From contig JAUIMM010000088.1 of assembly GCA_031769625.1 (NCBI GenBank), positions 6,401,501 through 6,465,500 of the forward strand: DNA of 64,000 nucleotides. Reading direction: 5' to 3'. Each line of letters starts with the position of its first letter. Position 1 is the stretch's first letter. The notes beneath the pieces were generated by a model. It was given only the letters and a program-made list of their open reading frames with translations, did no database searches and was not told where the DNA came from. Below are positions 33,608-45,468 of this stretch, one piece after another. Source of the stretch: Taudactylus pleione. Lineage: Eukaryota > Chordata > Amphibia > Anura > Myobatrachidae. Both the position numbers and the translations under genes were made by a program.

Positions 33608-34760
33608 TCAGGAGTAACAAACAACAGAGGCTTGGAGATGATCATGGAAACTGGGATGAGCCACTCTACCAAAAGCATGGAGCCCATTTCCTGTGAAGAA
33701 ACATGCATGGACCCTTTCTTTCAGACCAGGGACTTGGCTGGGAATCCCCAAAGATAAGGAATATTGTTGTCTCGAAGCGCAGTCATAATAGGTTGGAAGG
33801 TGCTGCATTTGGCATTCAGAAATCTGGGAAGAATTGAAGAGATCCAAGGATGTCGATATTGGTACATGCCCTAGCAGCCTGTAGGATCACCTCCTTGATG
33901 TGGAAAAAGTGAATCCGCAGCAAATTATCCCTTGGTGATGACAATGGAAATTACATGGTTTTGGAAAACTATGGATCTGATCAATGAGGAGATCTTTATC
34001 ATCCAAATTGGTTAGGAGATTCCGGAAAACAGACAATACGTGCTCGTGGAGATCAGAGTTAGATACCATCTCAGGTGTCCCCCTTATTTTGATGTTATTA
34101 CATCTGGAACAATCCTCAAAATTAGCAAGGGGTTAAAAAAAAAAAACTTATGGGCGCTGTAGCTGTAAAGTGAAAGGTGAAATGTACATGAAAAACCGCT
34201 CAATCAAAAGAGAGGTGACTAACCTCTGAAATTATGAAACCAAAAGAAACAAAGTATTGGGAGCGCAATAAATCAAATAGAAAGCATATTTATTTAATAG
34301 CAGTATACTCTGAATTGTATCTCTAAACTATATCGATATATAGTATATAAATAAATCAACTTGATTTATTTACAGTACATAGTTCAGAGATACAATTCAG
34401 AGTATACTCCAAATTAGCAAACTTGTCTTTGAGACCAGAGACCTCTGGCAGAGTAGAGTTGTGAGCTGTAATGAGGTCATTGTGAGAAGCCACCAGTTCT
34501 TGTATTTTATTTTCAAGATGGTCAGTACATTCCCCCAAGCCAGTAATGTCTAGTTTAACGTCTTGGAGATCAGATTGCACATATGATGTGACATCCGCAG
34601 AATCGGAGGAGCCAGAAAGGTAAGTCTGTATGCTTCTTAGGCCTCATAAAGGCTTTGTAAGGCAGGAAAGTCTCTGGTAACACTGGAAAATAGACTCAAG
34701 TATGGTGGTTGCAGACATCTAGAGAAAAGGTTTACATAAAAGCAGGTCGCATGGTTTGGA
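33608..34760 (-). pseudogene. L1/Tx1-like LINE ORF1 remnant
   Basis: Reading right to left: a coiled-coil segment (DLQDVKLDITGLGECTDHLE, then NKIQELVASHNDLITAHNS, then KDKFANLEYTL) of the L1 ORF1 type, followed by NSDLHEHVLSVFRNLL and DKDLLIDQIHSFPKP. The latter match the RNA-binding part of L1 ORF1. The C-terminal part at 33847-33608 is open but more diverged. ORF1 proteins bind the element's RNA. Stops, frame changes and the insert at 34129-34410 make it inactive. ORF2 (endonuclease and reverse transcriptase) is absent. Confidence 0.7.
34129..34410. mobile_element. Short element inserted in the L1 ORF1
   Basis: 282 bp between the direct repeats AAATTAGCAA (34119-34128 and 34411-34420). Starts GGGGTTAAAAAAAAAAAACT. 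The right part forms an inverted repeat around GAATTGTATCTCTAAACTAT and its complement (about 34300-34405). The coiled-coil coding resumes directly after it. Confidence 0.75.
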
Positions 34761-34764
34761 AGAG

Positions 34765-35925
34765 TAGCATCATTCTGTGAGCACCATCACAAGAAGTCAG
34801 TAAATGTGTATGCAGCTGAGTATAGGACCAATCGACCACCTGGTGCGTCAAGTCAACAAAATATAAAGTGGCAGGCCATTCAGCGCAGAGGACGCCAGAG
34901 GTCCAAAATGGCATCAACACTGAGAGGTGGCTGCAACACACCCCAGATAATACATCACAGTGTCCAGGGGCTGCTACAGGTAATGTAAAACAAACAGGTA
35001 GAAAAGCTCACACTACAGGGCTGCCTGTTGGATAATGGCTCAGCTGGATAGCTAAGTAGGTCTCAGGCAATAGGGCCGAAGAGCCAGGACTGAAAATAAT
35101 TAGACTGGATATTGGACCATCTGCCAGGAGGCTGTGAACGAGGGTCACAATTGCAGGGGATGGAGATCTACAGCCGCAGACCGGAACTACAGGCCGCTGC
35201 GCTGCGACAGCAAGCAAGTCACAACTCGTGGGAGCCATAGATCATGTCAAACACAACCAAAGCAAACAGCTTAACGTCCCCGTGTGGATAGAGTACTCGT
35301 CCATCCATTTCCGAGTTTGAGGACTCACAGAGAGCACCAGTAAATAAGCAGATTTCCTGTAAAGTCCGTCTGTTCTGTGTGCCACCCAAGACTCGCTTGC
35401 AGGTGGTTTTGAAAACCTGCAAAAAAAGGGACATCCCCTTTTACAGAGGCAGTTAGTTGGTGTGTGATAAAATTTGTTGATAAATGAGGCCCTAAATATT
35501 ACTGTATCTGGTTAAAACAACTGTTGTACGATGATGACGTTGACTGTATTTCTATATAAACAGGTGGCTTCTCCTAAATAAACAATAATTACTGACTTAA
35601 GACACTGTTTGCCCAGGGAGATTCAATTTCTTCAGAAGTTCCTTGTTGCAGAGAGACGACAATATAGATATGTAACTGTCGCAAGCCGCAGTCACCTCTT
35701 GTTGGATAATGACTCTCACTGCCTGGTTGCTGGGAGACGGAGACACCACGCTGTAAGCTTGTAAAGTCCTCCCATTTGGCTGACATCACTTTTGCTGGGA
35801 CAGGATTGGTGCGTCCTCATTTTTTCTACCCTGCTGGTGCCTTGCTCAGGTGCTGGTAATAGCGTTTCCTGTGTTTCCAGTTCTGCTGTGAGTCTCCTGT
35901 TCCAGTTGAGTATCCAGTTCCCTCA
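34765..35925. other. Intergenic, L1 5' flank and LTR-like sequence
   Basis: 34765-35460 is probably the upstream part of the L1-like element (minus strand), with no coding signal. 35667-35925, starting TGTCGCAAGCCGCAGTCACC and rich in TGCC/CAG pyrimidine-type sequence, looks like part of an LTR, but I could not find a partner. Confidence 0.3.
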
Positions 35926-35927
35926 GT

Positions 35928-36055
35928 CTGTGTTGTTTTGCTCCTGCCGTTTGTGTCATCGGGCCGGCACGGGCCGCACCTCAGTCTCCTGCCGTTTGTA
36001 ACATTCAGGCGGCATTAGCAGCACCTCGGCACTCAGTGTTCTGTCTCCAGCATGT
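35928..36055. repeat. Left piece of the minisatellite that hosts the hAT insertions
   Basis: CTGCCGTTTGTGTCATCGGG and CGGCACGGGCCGCACCTCAG resemble the units at 45745-45831 and 46616-47045 (CTTGTGTCAACCCGGCGGCA). This suggests all three pieces belonged to one array before insertion. Confidence 0.5.
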
Positions 36056-36370
36056 CACCCGCGCACGCAGGGGGGGTTTGCGAGTCCCTGGAAACCCCCC
36101 CTGCCCGACCCGGCGAGCAGCGCCGCTGAACAAAATATATATATATATTTTTTTTTTTAGAAAGAATGACACTGCCTGGGCTGGCTGTAGGGGGAGCTGC
36201 AGCGCACAAGCCCCTCCCAGTCTGTTCCCAGGCCGGGCACCGTGATGTAACAGTAGCGCCAGCCTCATGCCACCCTGGACACTGTCAGCGGCGCTCTGTG
36301 GACTGTTCCGGAGCTACTGAGTGCGGCCGCAAGACGTAGGTGGCTGTCGGGTGCTGCCCTGCCCGGGGGA

Positions 36371-36776
36371 GATAATGTTTATTGTTTAAGCCTGGCTGAG
36401 ACAGTACAGCTGTGTCGGGGGAGCGCTGGGGATCTTGCGGGCGGGCGGCGGGGCTGGAAGTAATATTTTTTAAATGGAGCAATTTTCGACTGCTCTGTGT
36501 ATGGGGGGGTTATTGGGGGGGCAGGGCAGGGCAGCCAGAAGGGGATAATATGTATTAAACATTCCATTTGACTGCTCCATGTATATGTGGTGGGGGGATG
36601 AAGGGGGGAGGATAATATTTATTAGATTATGCCAGCTGTCTTCTGTATGTTATTCCAGGGGGGTGGGGAGATGGGAGGATAATATTTATTAGATGATACC
36701 AGCTGCTGTATGTTATTCCCAGGGGGGGGAGGAGGATAATATTTAATAAATGATGCCAGATCACTGCTGTATGTAT
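36371..36776. repeat. Tandem repeat, about 65-85 bp units
   Basis: About six units each starting GATAATATTTATTAGAT-like and ending in G-rich sequence (CCAGGGGGGTGGGGAG). It lies inside the left non-coding part of the hAT element. Confidence 0.8.
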
Positions 36777-36920
36777 TTTGGCTCTGAATTCATGTTTTTT
36801 AGGTGAGCGCTGCCATGTGTGTATGTGTATCTGTCTGTGTCAGTGTTGTGTAGTGTGCAGGCTAAGGGGGAGGGGTTATTATAATTGTGCAGTATCAATG
36901 CTGGAGGTATCATTGCTTAT

Positions 36921-37055
36921 TTCTCTTTCATCCACTAGGGACACTGGAGGTGCTTACGCTGGGGTATAGAGGCGTGGATAGCTGGAGCCAGCACTTTAAA
37001 TAATTTAGAAGTGTGAAGCTCCTCCCCCTCTATGCCCCACCAGCCCTCAGTTTAG
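36921..37055 (+). repeat. DIRS left inverted terminal repeat
   Basis: TTTCATCCACTAGGGACACT ... CCCCACCAGCCCTCAGTTTA; the inverted partner is at 42385-42525. Confidence 0.9.
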
Positions 37056-37918
37056 AAAATGTGCCCTTGGAGCTGGTCACAACCTGCTGTGCTCCAGCAA
37101 GTCAACTATTTTCTTTTATTTAACATATATTTATTTATTTTTGTTTTATTATTTTCTAACATCTTTTACATTTTTTTCTGAGTACCCTTCGCCACCTCTC
37201 TAAAGGTGGGGTCCGGGTTACTGGCATCCTGTTAACCTTCTGGGTTGCAGGAAGGAGTGTGCAGTGCTTCACTAAAAGCATCTGACAGCTCCTTACTGCC
37301 GCACACAGCACACACACCACAGCAAAGGATCCTGTGAGTGCTGTTCAGAGGAGCCGTCCGGAGGGGAGCGCAGTGAGTATTAATCACCTGCACATCCCCC
37401 GTCTCCTGTCCTGCGGCCAGCGCTGGCTTGACAGAGTGCGATAGCGCTGCTCACTAAGTACATCTATCTCCCCTCTCCCCGCTGATGAGTGCGGCTAGCG
37501 GCTCCTACTCAGCGGGGCTTGCACAGAAGGGAGAGGATCCTGCAGGTGGGGGCAGCCATTTTCTAGCCCTTAAGGCATAGAGAAAGGGGGCGGAGCCTAA
37601 CAGCGCGGGCTCCCTGTCTCAATAGAGCGGCTCCCTGTCTAGATAACGTGGCAGCGGCTGTGTGCACAGCGTGGCTGCCGTGTTTAACCTGATAAAAGAA
37701 CTGCATCTCTCCACTACAGGCTGTATTTAGTGATTACAGAAGGCTGATTCTCCTGGCTACATCCCTGGTAAAGAGGTTGTGAGTAACTGGAGTGTTTGGC
37801 AGGGAATCTAATTGTGGGAAAGAGTGGGGAGTGCCTCTTCCTCTGTGTCCCATACAGCCTTCTGTTCTATTTCTCTTTTCATTGCTGTCCCTCTGTGTCT
37901 GGGTGACTGTGTGTACCC

Positions 37919-39307
37919 ATGTCAAACAGAACAAAAGCGGCTCAAAAGATGTTTGTCTGTTCTAAGTGTAACAACAAACTATCCAAGCCGCATGCTGCTG
38001 GGTCCACGTTATGTGATGCTTGTATAGCAATAGATCCGCCTATGGCTATTACGGCCGCACCTGCTCCCCCATGGGCCGCTGACATGGTAGGAGTAATAAC
38101 GGATTTAACGTCTGAGTTAGCTGAGGCACGTAGGTCTCAACCTCCCTGGGTGGAAGGGCTAACCAAGTCTCTAGACACCCTTGTACAGGTGATGGGTACA
38201 GTGGTGCCTGCACCCTCCACCTCCTACTAAAGACCGACCCAAAATCGTACTCTGGCGACTGTTCTCCAATCAGAAGAGTCGGACGAAGAATTCCTCGCTA
38301 CGGAGGAAACAGAAGAAGGGGAATTGGAGGGAGCGTTACAGGACGCTTCTCCTCAAGAATTAGAGTCCACCTCTCCAGGGGTGGAATCTCTAATTTTGGT
38401 GGTCAGAAAAGTTCTGAATCTACCTGAGGATGTACTACCTGCATCCCAGGAGTGTGAATTATTTCATGAACGACCAAAAAGCTCTACGGTTTTTCCGTTC
38501 TCACAGCAGCTGCAACAGCAGCTCTCAGTGGCCTGGAAGCAACCGGATAAACGGTTCCAAATTCCGCGCCGGTTTCCGTCTAGTTATCCTTTTCCATCAG
38601 CCATGATGGAAAAGTGGGAAACACCCCCTCCAGTCGATGCGTCAGTCTCCCGTCTCTCTAAGAAAACAGCACTCCTAGTACCGGGAGCTACAGTACTAAA
38701 AGATCCTTTGGATCGTAAGTTGGAGACAACGCTAAAATCAATTTATACTGCAGCGGGGGCTCAACTTAGACCCACCCTTGTTACCGCTTGGGTTAACAAG
38801 GCAGTGGTCGGCTGGGCTGACCAGTTGATTACCGGTTTGGACTCTGGTACATCAAGAGCAGAGTTACGTCTACTAGCAGAACACAACCGTGAGTCTGCAG
38901 TTTTCCTGGGAGAAGCTTCGAAAGATATTAGTCAGATTAGTTCTCGTATATCTGCTTCTGCTATTTCAGCCCACAGAGCCCTCTGGTTGCGCGCTTGGCA
39001 AGCAGACGCAGAATCCAAGCGTGCGGTGGAGGGTTTACCTTTCACAGGCGATATGCTGTTTGGCCCGGAACTGGACAAATGGATATCCCAGGCCACGGGG
39101 AGTAAGTCTTCCTTCCTTCCGTCGGTTGCTCCAGCTCCCAGGAGATCTTATAATGGACCTTCCTTTCATTCCTTTCGTGTGCCACATTCCTTTTGTGGTA
39201 GAGCCAGAGGTGCTCCCACGCAACATAGAGGTGGCAGAGGTAGAGGTCGTCCACACCCTGTTGCACGTAGACCAGAGCCTAAACCAGCGGAAAAGCAGGT
39301 GGCATGA
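37919..39307 (+). pseudogene. DIRS gag-like ORF1, one internal stop
   Basis: Starts with ATG and a Cys-rich motif (FVCSKCNNKLSKPHAAGSTLCDACI, of CXXC...CXXC type). A TAA at 38228-38230 (codon 104) interrupts it; the same frame then stays open to 39307. The later part has the DIRS gag signature of RRFPSSYPFPSAMMEKWETP and LLVPGATVLKDPLD, and an Arg/Gly-rich C-terminal tail (RARGAPTQHRGGRGRGRPHP) expected to bind nucleic acid. It is the structural protein of the element. The next ORF overlaps its 3' part in another frame. Confidence 0.85.
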
Positions 39308-41212
39308 CGGTCTTCCGTCCCACCTGGGACCTCCTGCAGTAGGAGCCCGCCTGAAAGATTTTCAACAGGTTTGGAACCAGACCTCTACAGAACCGTGGAT
39401 CCGCAGACTAATTTCCCTGGGGTACCGAATAGACTTCGAAGTTCCCCCTCCACCTTGGTTCTTCACCACAAGTCTGCCAACGCCTGCAAGTAAGGCCAAG
39501 GTTTTACAGGAGGCTATGCAGTCTCTAGTAGTATCATCTGTACTAGTTCCGGTCCCGGAAAATCAGAGAGGTTTGGGGTTTTACTCGAACCTGTTTGTAG
39601 TACCAAAACCAGATGGCTCAGTCAGGCCTATCTTAAACCTCAGGTCTTTGAACCTGTATCTGAAGATTTATCGCTTCAAAATGGAGTCTCTGCAGTCAGT
39701 CATAGCGAGCTTGGAACCAGGGGAGTTCCTATTATCCATGGATATCAAGGATGTCTATCTCCATGTCCCCATTTGGGAACCTCACCAGGCTTTTCTGCGT
39801 TTCGCCATATTGAACGATCATTATCAGTTTCGGGCATTGCCGTTCGGGTTATCCTCGGCTCCCCGCGTCTTCACCAAACTTATGTCAGTAATGATCGCTC
39901 TCCTTCGGTCATCAGGAGTGAACATAATCCCTTATTTGGACGACCTGTTAATCAAGGCTCCATCGGTATCTCTTCTATCAAATCAGGCCTTACTGACATA
40001 TCAGACCCTAATCCAACATGGTTGGATAATCAACTTCAAAAAAATCACATTTCACTCCATCCCAGAAACTTCTGTTTCTGGGCATGATCTTGGATACGGC
40101 CTCACAACAGGTTTTTCTTCCAATAGACAAGGCCCGGGATATCCAGTTGTTAGTTCAGCTGGTCCTCAGAACAAGGAAGGTGTCCCTGCTTCTTTGTCTG
40201 TGCCTCTTGGGGAAGATGGTAGCAGCTTTCGAGGTGCTACAGTTCGGCCGATTCCACTCCAGGGAGTTTCAGCTGGAACTGCTATCACAGGGGTCAGGGT
40301 CTCATCTGCTTCTTCATCGACAGATCCGTCTGACCCCCGGTACCAGAGTGGCCCTTCTTTGGTGGACTCAATCCACCAATCTGTTAGCGGGCAGAAGATT
40401 CGGAGTGTGGGACTGGATCATCGTAACAACAGATGCCAGCCTTCAAGGATGGGGAGCAGTAGTCCTCGATCATCACTTTCAGGGTTGATGGTCCCCTCTA
40501 GAACAGAAGTGGCCCATAAATGTGTTGGAACTCAGAGCGATTTACAATGCTCTGATAGAGGCAAAAGACTTGCTAAAGGCTCGTCCGGTAAGAGTTCAGT
40601 CCGACAACGCGACGGCCGTTGCTTACATCAACCGCCAAGGAGGGACTCGGAGTCGCATGGCTATTGCGGGAAGTAACTCAGATCCTTCGGTGGGCCGAAA
40701 GACAGTCAGTAATCCTGTCGGCGGTATTCATACCGGGTGTGGACAACTGGGAAGCGGATTACCTGAGTCGACAGGATATGCATCCCGGGGAATGGATGCT
40801 TCATCCAGAGGTGTTCAACGCGCTGATACGTCGATGGGGATGTCCTCAGGTGGACCTCATGGCATCGCGATTGAATCGTCAGCTCCCAGTATACGTCTCA
40901 AGAACTCGGGATCCGCAGGCGGCAGCGGTAGATGCCCTGACAAGTCCGTGGATCTACGACTTTGTTTACATTTTCCCTCCGATTCCGCTTCTTCCTCGTC
41001 TTCTAAAAAGGATAAAACAAGAAACAGCCTCTGTAATTCTTGTAGCTCCGAACTGGCCTCGGAGAAGTTGGTTTTCGGACCTTCGGTCCCTATTGTCAGA
41101 CGATCCGTGGCCCATTCCTCTACACCCGGATCTTCTACAGCAGGGCCCATTCGTACACCCCAATTTAGCGCAACTGCGTTTAACGGGGTGGCTCTTGAAA
41201 CCGATATCCTAA
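38889..41212 (+). pseudogene. DIRS reverse transcriptase / RNase H / methyltransferase-like ORF2, frameshifted
   Basis: RT region: FVVPKPDGSVRPILNLRSLN, FLLSMDIKDVYLHVPI (motif A), RALPFGLSSAPRVFTKLMSV and the YLDD box (39933-39944), all intact. An extra A in the run at 40038-40044 shifts the frame. RNase H follows with TTDASLQGWGAV and LELRAIYNAL; a TGA at 40486-40488 stands where the family has Trp. The SDNATAVAYINRQGG motif is next, then a second one-base shift near 40655. The last part (WEADYLSRQDMHPGEWMLHP, then IYDFVYIFPPIPLLPRLLKR) matches the DAM-methyltransferase-like region of DIRS1-group elements and ends at 41210-41212. Three small defects disable an otherwise well-kept enzyme. 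Confidence 0.88.
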
Positions 41213-41344
41213 GACGCAGGGGCATCCCGGACGCGGTTATTCCCACCATGCTACGCGCCAGTTTCGGCTGCGCATTATCATCGCATCTGGCATGCTTATA
41301 TCTCATGGTGTTCCAGTCGGGGTCTTCCGTCTAGAATTTTTCGG

Positions 41345-42241
41345 TTGTCCCGGTTTCTGCTTTTCCTTCAGACTGGTCTGGATTCTGGTCTTCGGCTAGG
41401 AACTCTAAAGGTGCAGGTTTCTGCCCTTTCCATTTTCTTTCAACGAAAATTGGCCCTCATTCCTGAGGTGCAGACGTTTCTTCAAGGAGTCTTGCGGGTG
41501 CAACCTCCTTTTGTACCTTCGATAGCTCCCTGGGACCTAGACTTAGTGCTTCGGTTTCTTCAGTCGCCCATGTTTGAACCTTTGGAGGAGGTTGATCATA
41601 AGTACTTGTCTTGGAAGACTGTCCTCCTCCTGGCTCTCGCTTCGGCTCGTCAAGTTTCGGAATTGGGTGCTCTGTCCTGTCGGCCACCTTACCTTGTGTT
41701 TCATGCTGATAGGGCGGAACTCCGGACGGTAGCCTCCTTTCTTCCCAAGGTTGTGTCGGCTTTTCATATCAATCAGCCTATTGTTGTACCATCGTTGCTG
41801 GAGGACTCTGGTGGATCTTCTGCCTTGGATGTGGTTAGGGCTCTCCGCATCTATGTTGCCAGGACGGCGTCTCTCCGTAAATCTGAGTCACTTTTTGTCC
41901 TCTATGATGCTGTTCGGAGGGGTTGGCCGGCATCTAAGCAGACTTTGGCACGTTGGATCCGGCTGACTATTCATCAGGCTTATAATAGTGCTGACCATTG
42001 TCCTCCTTCCTCCATTTCGGCTCATTCCACACGTTCTGTGGGTGCGTCATGGGCAGCCGGTAGAGGAGCCTCTATGTCACAATTGTGCCGTGCGGCTACT
42101 TGTTCTTCAGTTCACACGTTTGTCAGGTTTTACAAGTTTGATATGTTTGCTACTTCGGCATCCCATTTTGGTCGCCTTGTTCTGCAGGTGCCGCAGTGCG
42201 CTCCCGCCCGTGGGGAAAACTTTGGGACGTCCCCAGCGTAA
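41345..42241 (+). CDS. DIRS tyrosine recombinase
   Basis: Integrates the circular DIRS DNA by site-specific recombination, replacing the integrase of LTR elements. The C-terminal catalytic set is present: Arg in LALASARQVSELGAL, His-x-x-Arg in SAHSTRSVGASWAA, and the nucleophilic Tyr in TFVRFYKFDMF. Homologous coding sequence also exists upstream in this frame and the neighbouring one (41190-41344, GIPDAVIPTMLRA and YHRIWHAYISWCSSRGLPSR), with a frame break near 41255-41265, so the true N-terminus lies before 41345. The catalytic domain itself is open and full length. It ends directly at the internal complementary region. Confidence 0.88.
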   Translation: MSRFLLFLQTGLDSGLRLGTLKVQVSALSIFFQRKLALIPEVQTFLQGVLRVQPPFVPSIAPWDLDLVLRFLQSPMFEPLEEVDHKYLSWKTVLLLALASARQVSELGALSCRPPYLVFHADRAELRTVASFLPKVVSAFHINQPIVVPSLLEDSGGSSALDVVRALRIYVARTASLRKSESLFVLYDAVRRGWPASKQTLARWIRLTIHQAYNSADHCPPSSISAHSTRSVGASWAAGRGASMSQLCRAATCSSVHTFVRFYKFDMFATSASHFGRLVLQVPQCAPARGENFGTSPA

Positions 42242-42310
42242 GCACCTCCAGTGTCCCCTAGTGGATGAAAGAGAAAATGGGATTTTGGTACCTACCGGTA
42301 AATCCTTTTC
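42235..42310 (+). promoter_or_regulatory. DIRS internal complementary region
   Basis: AGCGTAAGCACCTCCAGTGT ... GGATGAAAGAGAAAATGG is complementary to the left end (36918-36962). TTTTGGTACCTACCGGTAAA ... TCTCTGATTCCACAG is complementary to the right end (42508-42556). In DIRS elements this region templates completion of the ends during circle formation. Confidence 0.9.
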
Positions 42311-42384
42311 TCTGATTCCACAGATTATTGTGTGTTCTTCTCTCCCTTTCACTCCGCTTGTTCTCCATCTCCTCTCGGTCTTCA

Positions 42385-42525
42385 TTTTCTAAACTGAGGG
42401 CTGGTGGGGCATAGAGGGGGAGGAGCTTCACACTTCTAAATTATTTAAAGTGCCGGCTCAAGCTATCCACGCCTCTATACCCCAGCGTAAGCACCTCCAG
42501 TGTCCCCTGTGGAATCAGAGAAAAA
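42385..42525 (+). repeat. DIRS right inverted terminal repeat
   Basis: TAAACTGAGGGCTGGTGGGG ... AGCACCTCCAGTGTCCCC, inverted copy of 36921-37055 with small differences. Confidence 0.9.
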
Positions 42526-42926
42526 GATTTACTGGCAGGTACCAAAATCCCATTTTCAGACAATGATCAGACAATCGTTGTCTGATCGTTCTGCATATGC
42601 TGGATCAAGCATCCAAAACATGCAGCAACCCCCCCACTACTGTTGATCGTGATTCCTACAGTAAACAGGTTAACGTGGTCAATATCGACCATATTGGCCT
42701 GCATGCATGGGCGATGGTAGATATTGTTATCGACCATTCGTGCCTGCTCATTGACCGTCGTTTGAGGGGGCATTAAAGTGTACTATTTGAGTGATAACGT
42801 TCTGATTATTATAGTTTAAATCTGACCGTGTGTATGCACCATTAGTATGTGGTAGGGATGTGTTTTGTTTTTATCCATGATAATACCATATAATTTTTTT
42901 ATTTTTTTTTACATATTTTACTTTAA

Positions 42927-45468
42927 TTGTATCTTATAGAAAAGTCACAAGTTGTTTCCGACATAAGAACAATGTCAAAGCGGCCATGTAAACAAAAGGG
43001 TGCTATCCAGAAATATTTTAAAGCAGCTTCAAAAGCTACAGCGCTGCCATCAGTGATGGCTTGCACTTCTGAAAGCTGTTTGGTAGAGCACCCTGGCACA
43101 GTTCTTTTGGAGGGAAACTCTGAGAGTGAGGCAGGAACATCCTCTGCTGAAATAACCACATCAATAATAAACTTAGACGAATGTCCAGGTCTTTCAGAAG
43201 GATGCTCAGATAATGAGGCAGACACAGGGAATGCACCGAGCATTCTACTTGTGGAACAGCTTAATCCATCTCAACCAGACATCAGCATTGCCCTATCTCA
43301 TTCCCTCAGTGATGCAGGGAAGTTCAATGTTCTAGAGAAATTTTATAAACCCCCAAAAGATTTAAAATTTCCAAAGAAGCTGATGTATGGAAAGCAACGC
43401 AAGTTCCAACATGACTATCTGTCACAATTGAAATGGCTGGCATATTCCAAATGCCTAGATGCTGGACTTTGTGTTTTCTGTACTCTTTTCTCTCTGCCAA
43501 GTGGTGCAGCAGAAAACGTTGTGTCTGTGACATATTCTAACTGGACAAAAATGGTTAGCGCATTAAATAAGCAACAAGTGAGTTTAACTCATATGAATGC
43601 TGTATCACTAGGCACAGAGTTTAAAAACACTTATAAGGGGCTCCAGAAGCCAGTGGACCACTACCTAAATGCAGAAAGGGGTAGGAATTTTGAAGAAAAT
43701 CGAGCAAAGCTTAGACAAATAATTAGCACCATCATTCTGTGTGGGCGACAAAATATTGCTCTAAGAGGCCATAGAGACAGTGACGCAGGTGACTCTGCTT
43801 ACAAAGGCAACTTCAAGGCTATATTAGATTACAGAAGTGAGGTAGACAGTGAGCTGAGAGAACATCTAAGTCAGCCAAAAATTCAAGATAAACTAGCTGG
43901 CGGGTTCAAAACGAAATCATAGACATCTGTGGAAACATTCTCACTAGGATGATAGTTGCAGATGTGGATGAATTCTTTACTGTCATAGCTGATGAAACAG
44001 CTGACATCAGCAATAAAGAACAACTAGCACTTGTCATTCGATTTGTCAGTAAAGAAGGTTTAATTAGAGAGGAGTTCCTAAAATTTATAGAATGCAGCGA
44101 GGGGGTCACTGGGCAAAATATTGCACAACAAATCCTCACAGGCATTAATATGGCCGGACTTTCTTTGAACAAACTTCGTGGTCAGGCATATGACGGTGCA
44201 AGGTCAATGGCAGGGAAGGTGAAAGGTGCTGCTGCAATTATATCTCGGCAGTACCCAAAGGCAGTCTATACTCATTGCTGCTCCCATGTTTTAAACCTAG
44301 CCATCATGGCAGCTTCTAATATTCCCATGGTGAGGAATGTTTGGTGCTATGGATCATCGAGTACACACTTTTTTTGACTCTCACCCAAAACGCCAAACTG
44401 CTCTTGAGGCTGCTATTTCTAGTGAGTGCCCAGAAGCTACAAGAAAAAGGTTGAAGTGTCCGTGCAGGACCTGTTGGATAGAACGGAATCATGCACTGGA
44501 GACCTTCCTTGACTTGTATCCTGCAATAGTGAAAAGTTTTGTGGACATTTATAATCCAGCATCAGAAAAACCAGCATCCTGGAGCAAAGATAGTGTGGTT
44601 GATGCCAAATATCTGCACCTTACTTTGACTACTTATGACCACATCATTACTTTAGTAGTAGTACAGCACTGTATGTCATTTGTTAAAGGACTTACTGTCT
44701 TACTACAAGCTAAACCAAATTACATTGTGAAGGCCTGTTCTGCAGTTGAGGTTCTAAAAGTTACAATGGCAGGAATCAGACAGGATATTGAAAATGAGCA
44801 TGTCATGCTCTTTAAGAAAACCAGTGATCTAGGATTAATGTTAGGAGTTACACCTAGTCTCCCACGTACCTGTGGTCATCAAACCCATAGAAGCAATGTG
44901 CCAGCAGAAAATCCTGAAATCTATTACAGGCGTGTCATTACTGCCCCATATCTTGACCACCTTATTACAGAGCTTGATGTTCGCTTCTCTGACAAAAGCC
45001 ATGACAGCACTGACCATCATTCCATCTGTAATTGTTACAGACAGTGCAAATCAGAGCCAAATGATAACTAATTTCACTAATATGTATGAGGATGATCTTC
45101 CTTCTCCAAGAACATTCCATGCTGAGCTGATGCTATGGAAAAATCATAGGAAAGCTCAGGATACAGCCATTCTCCCCTCCACACCTTTTGAATCTCTATG
45201 CCATGCTAGTAAGCTGGCATACCCCAATATAAATACCCTACTTCAGAGATTATGTGTATTTCCAGTCACTACCTGTGAAGCAGAGCACAGCTTTAGTTCT
45301 CTAAAGCTTCTAAAAACCCATCTGCGCAGCACTATGAGGCAAAGCCGTCTGAATGGTTTAGCTTTGCTCCATATACATAATAAAACCCCTCCTGCTGTAG
45401 ATCATGTCCTGGCAGAGTTTATTGGCCTCCATAACCGTAGAATGGAACTGGGACATATTGACACTTAA
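42927..45468 (+). pseudogene. hAT transposase (ZMYM/DUF4371 type), three frameshifts
   Basis: Cut-and-paste transposase with an RNase H-like fold. The N-terminus (MSKRPCKQKGAIQKYFKAAS) is followed by an acidic/Ser region and a TTF-type zinc finger (WLAYSKCLDAGLCVFCTLFS), then NIALRGHRD, typical of ZMYM1-like hAT proteins. The first catalytic Asp is in VIADETADISNKEQL, the second in GQAYDGARSM, with the CxxH-type HCCSHVLNLAI after it. The catalytic Glu is probably the one in CEAEHSFSSLKLLKTHLRS, the C-terminal hAT dimerisation region. Frame changes lie near 43900, 44340 and 45000. The open pieces are 42927-43922, 43949-44377, 44337-45071 and 44872-45468. Translation probably began at the ATG at 42972. 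Confidence 0.88.

Larger units (their letters stand above)
36918..42556 (+). mobile_element. DIRS1-like tyrosine-recombinase retrotransposon, near complete
   Basis: About 5.64 kb with inverted terminal repeats (left about 36921-37055, right about 42385-42525) and an internal complementary region at 42235-42310 that is complementary to both outer ends. This is the hallmark of DIRS elements, which replicate through a circle. It encodes gag, reverse transcriptase/RNase H/methyltransferase-like and tyrosine recombinase regions in overlapping frames. No target site duplication is seen, as expected for this group. Only a handful of inactivating changes are present. Confidence 0.92.

Noticed and set aside
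41457..41767. Minus-strand frames in the DIRS recombinase region
   Set aside because: Shadows of the plus-strand recombinase gene.
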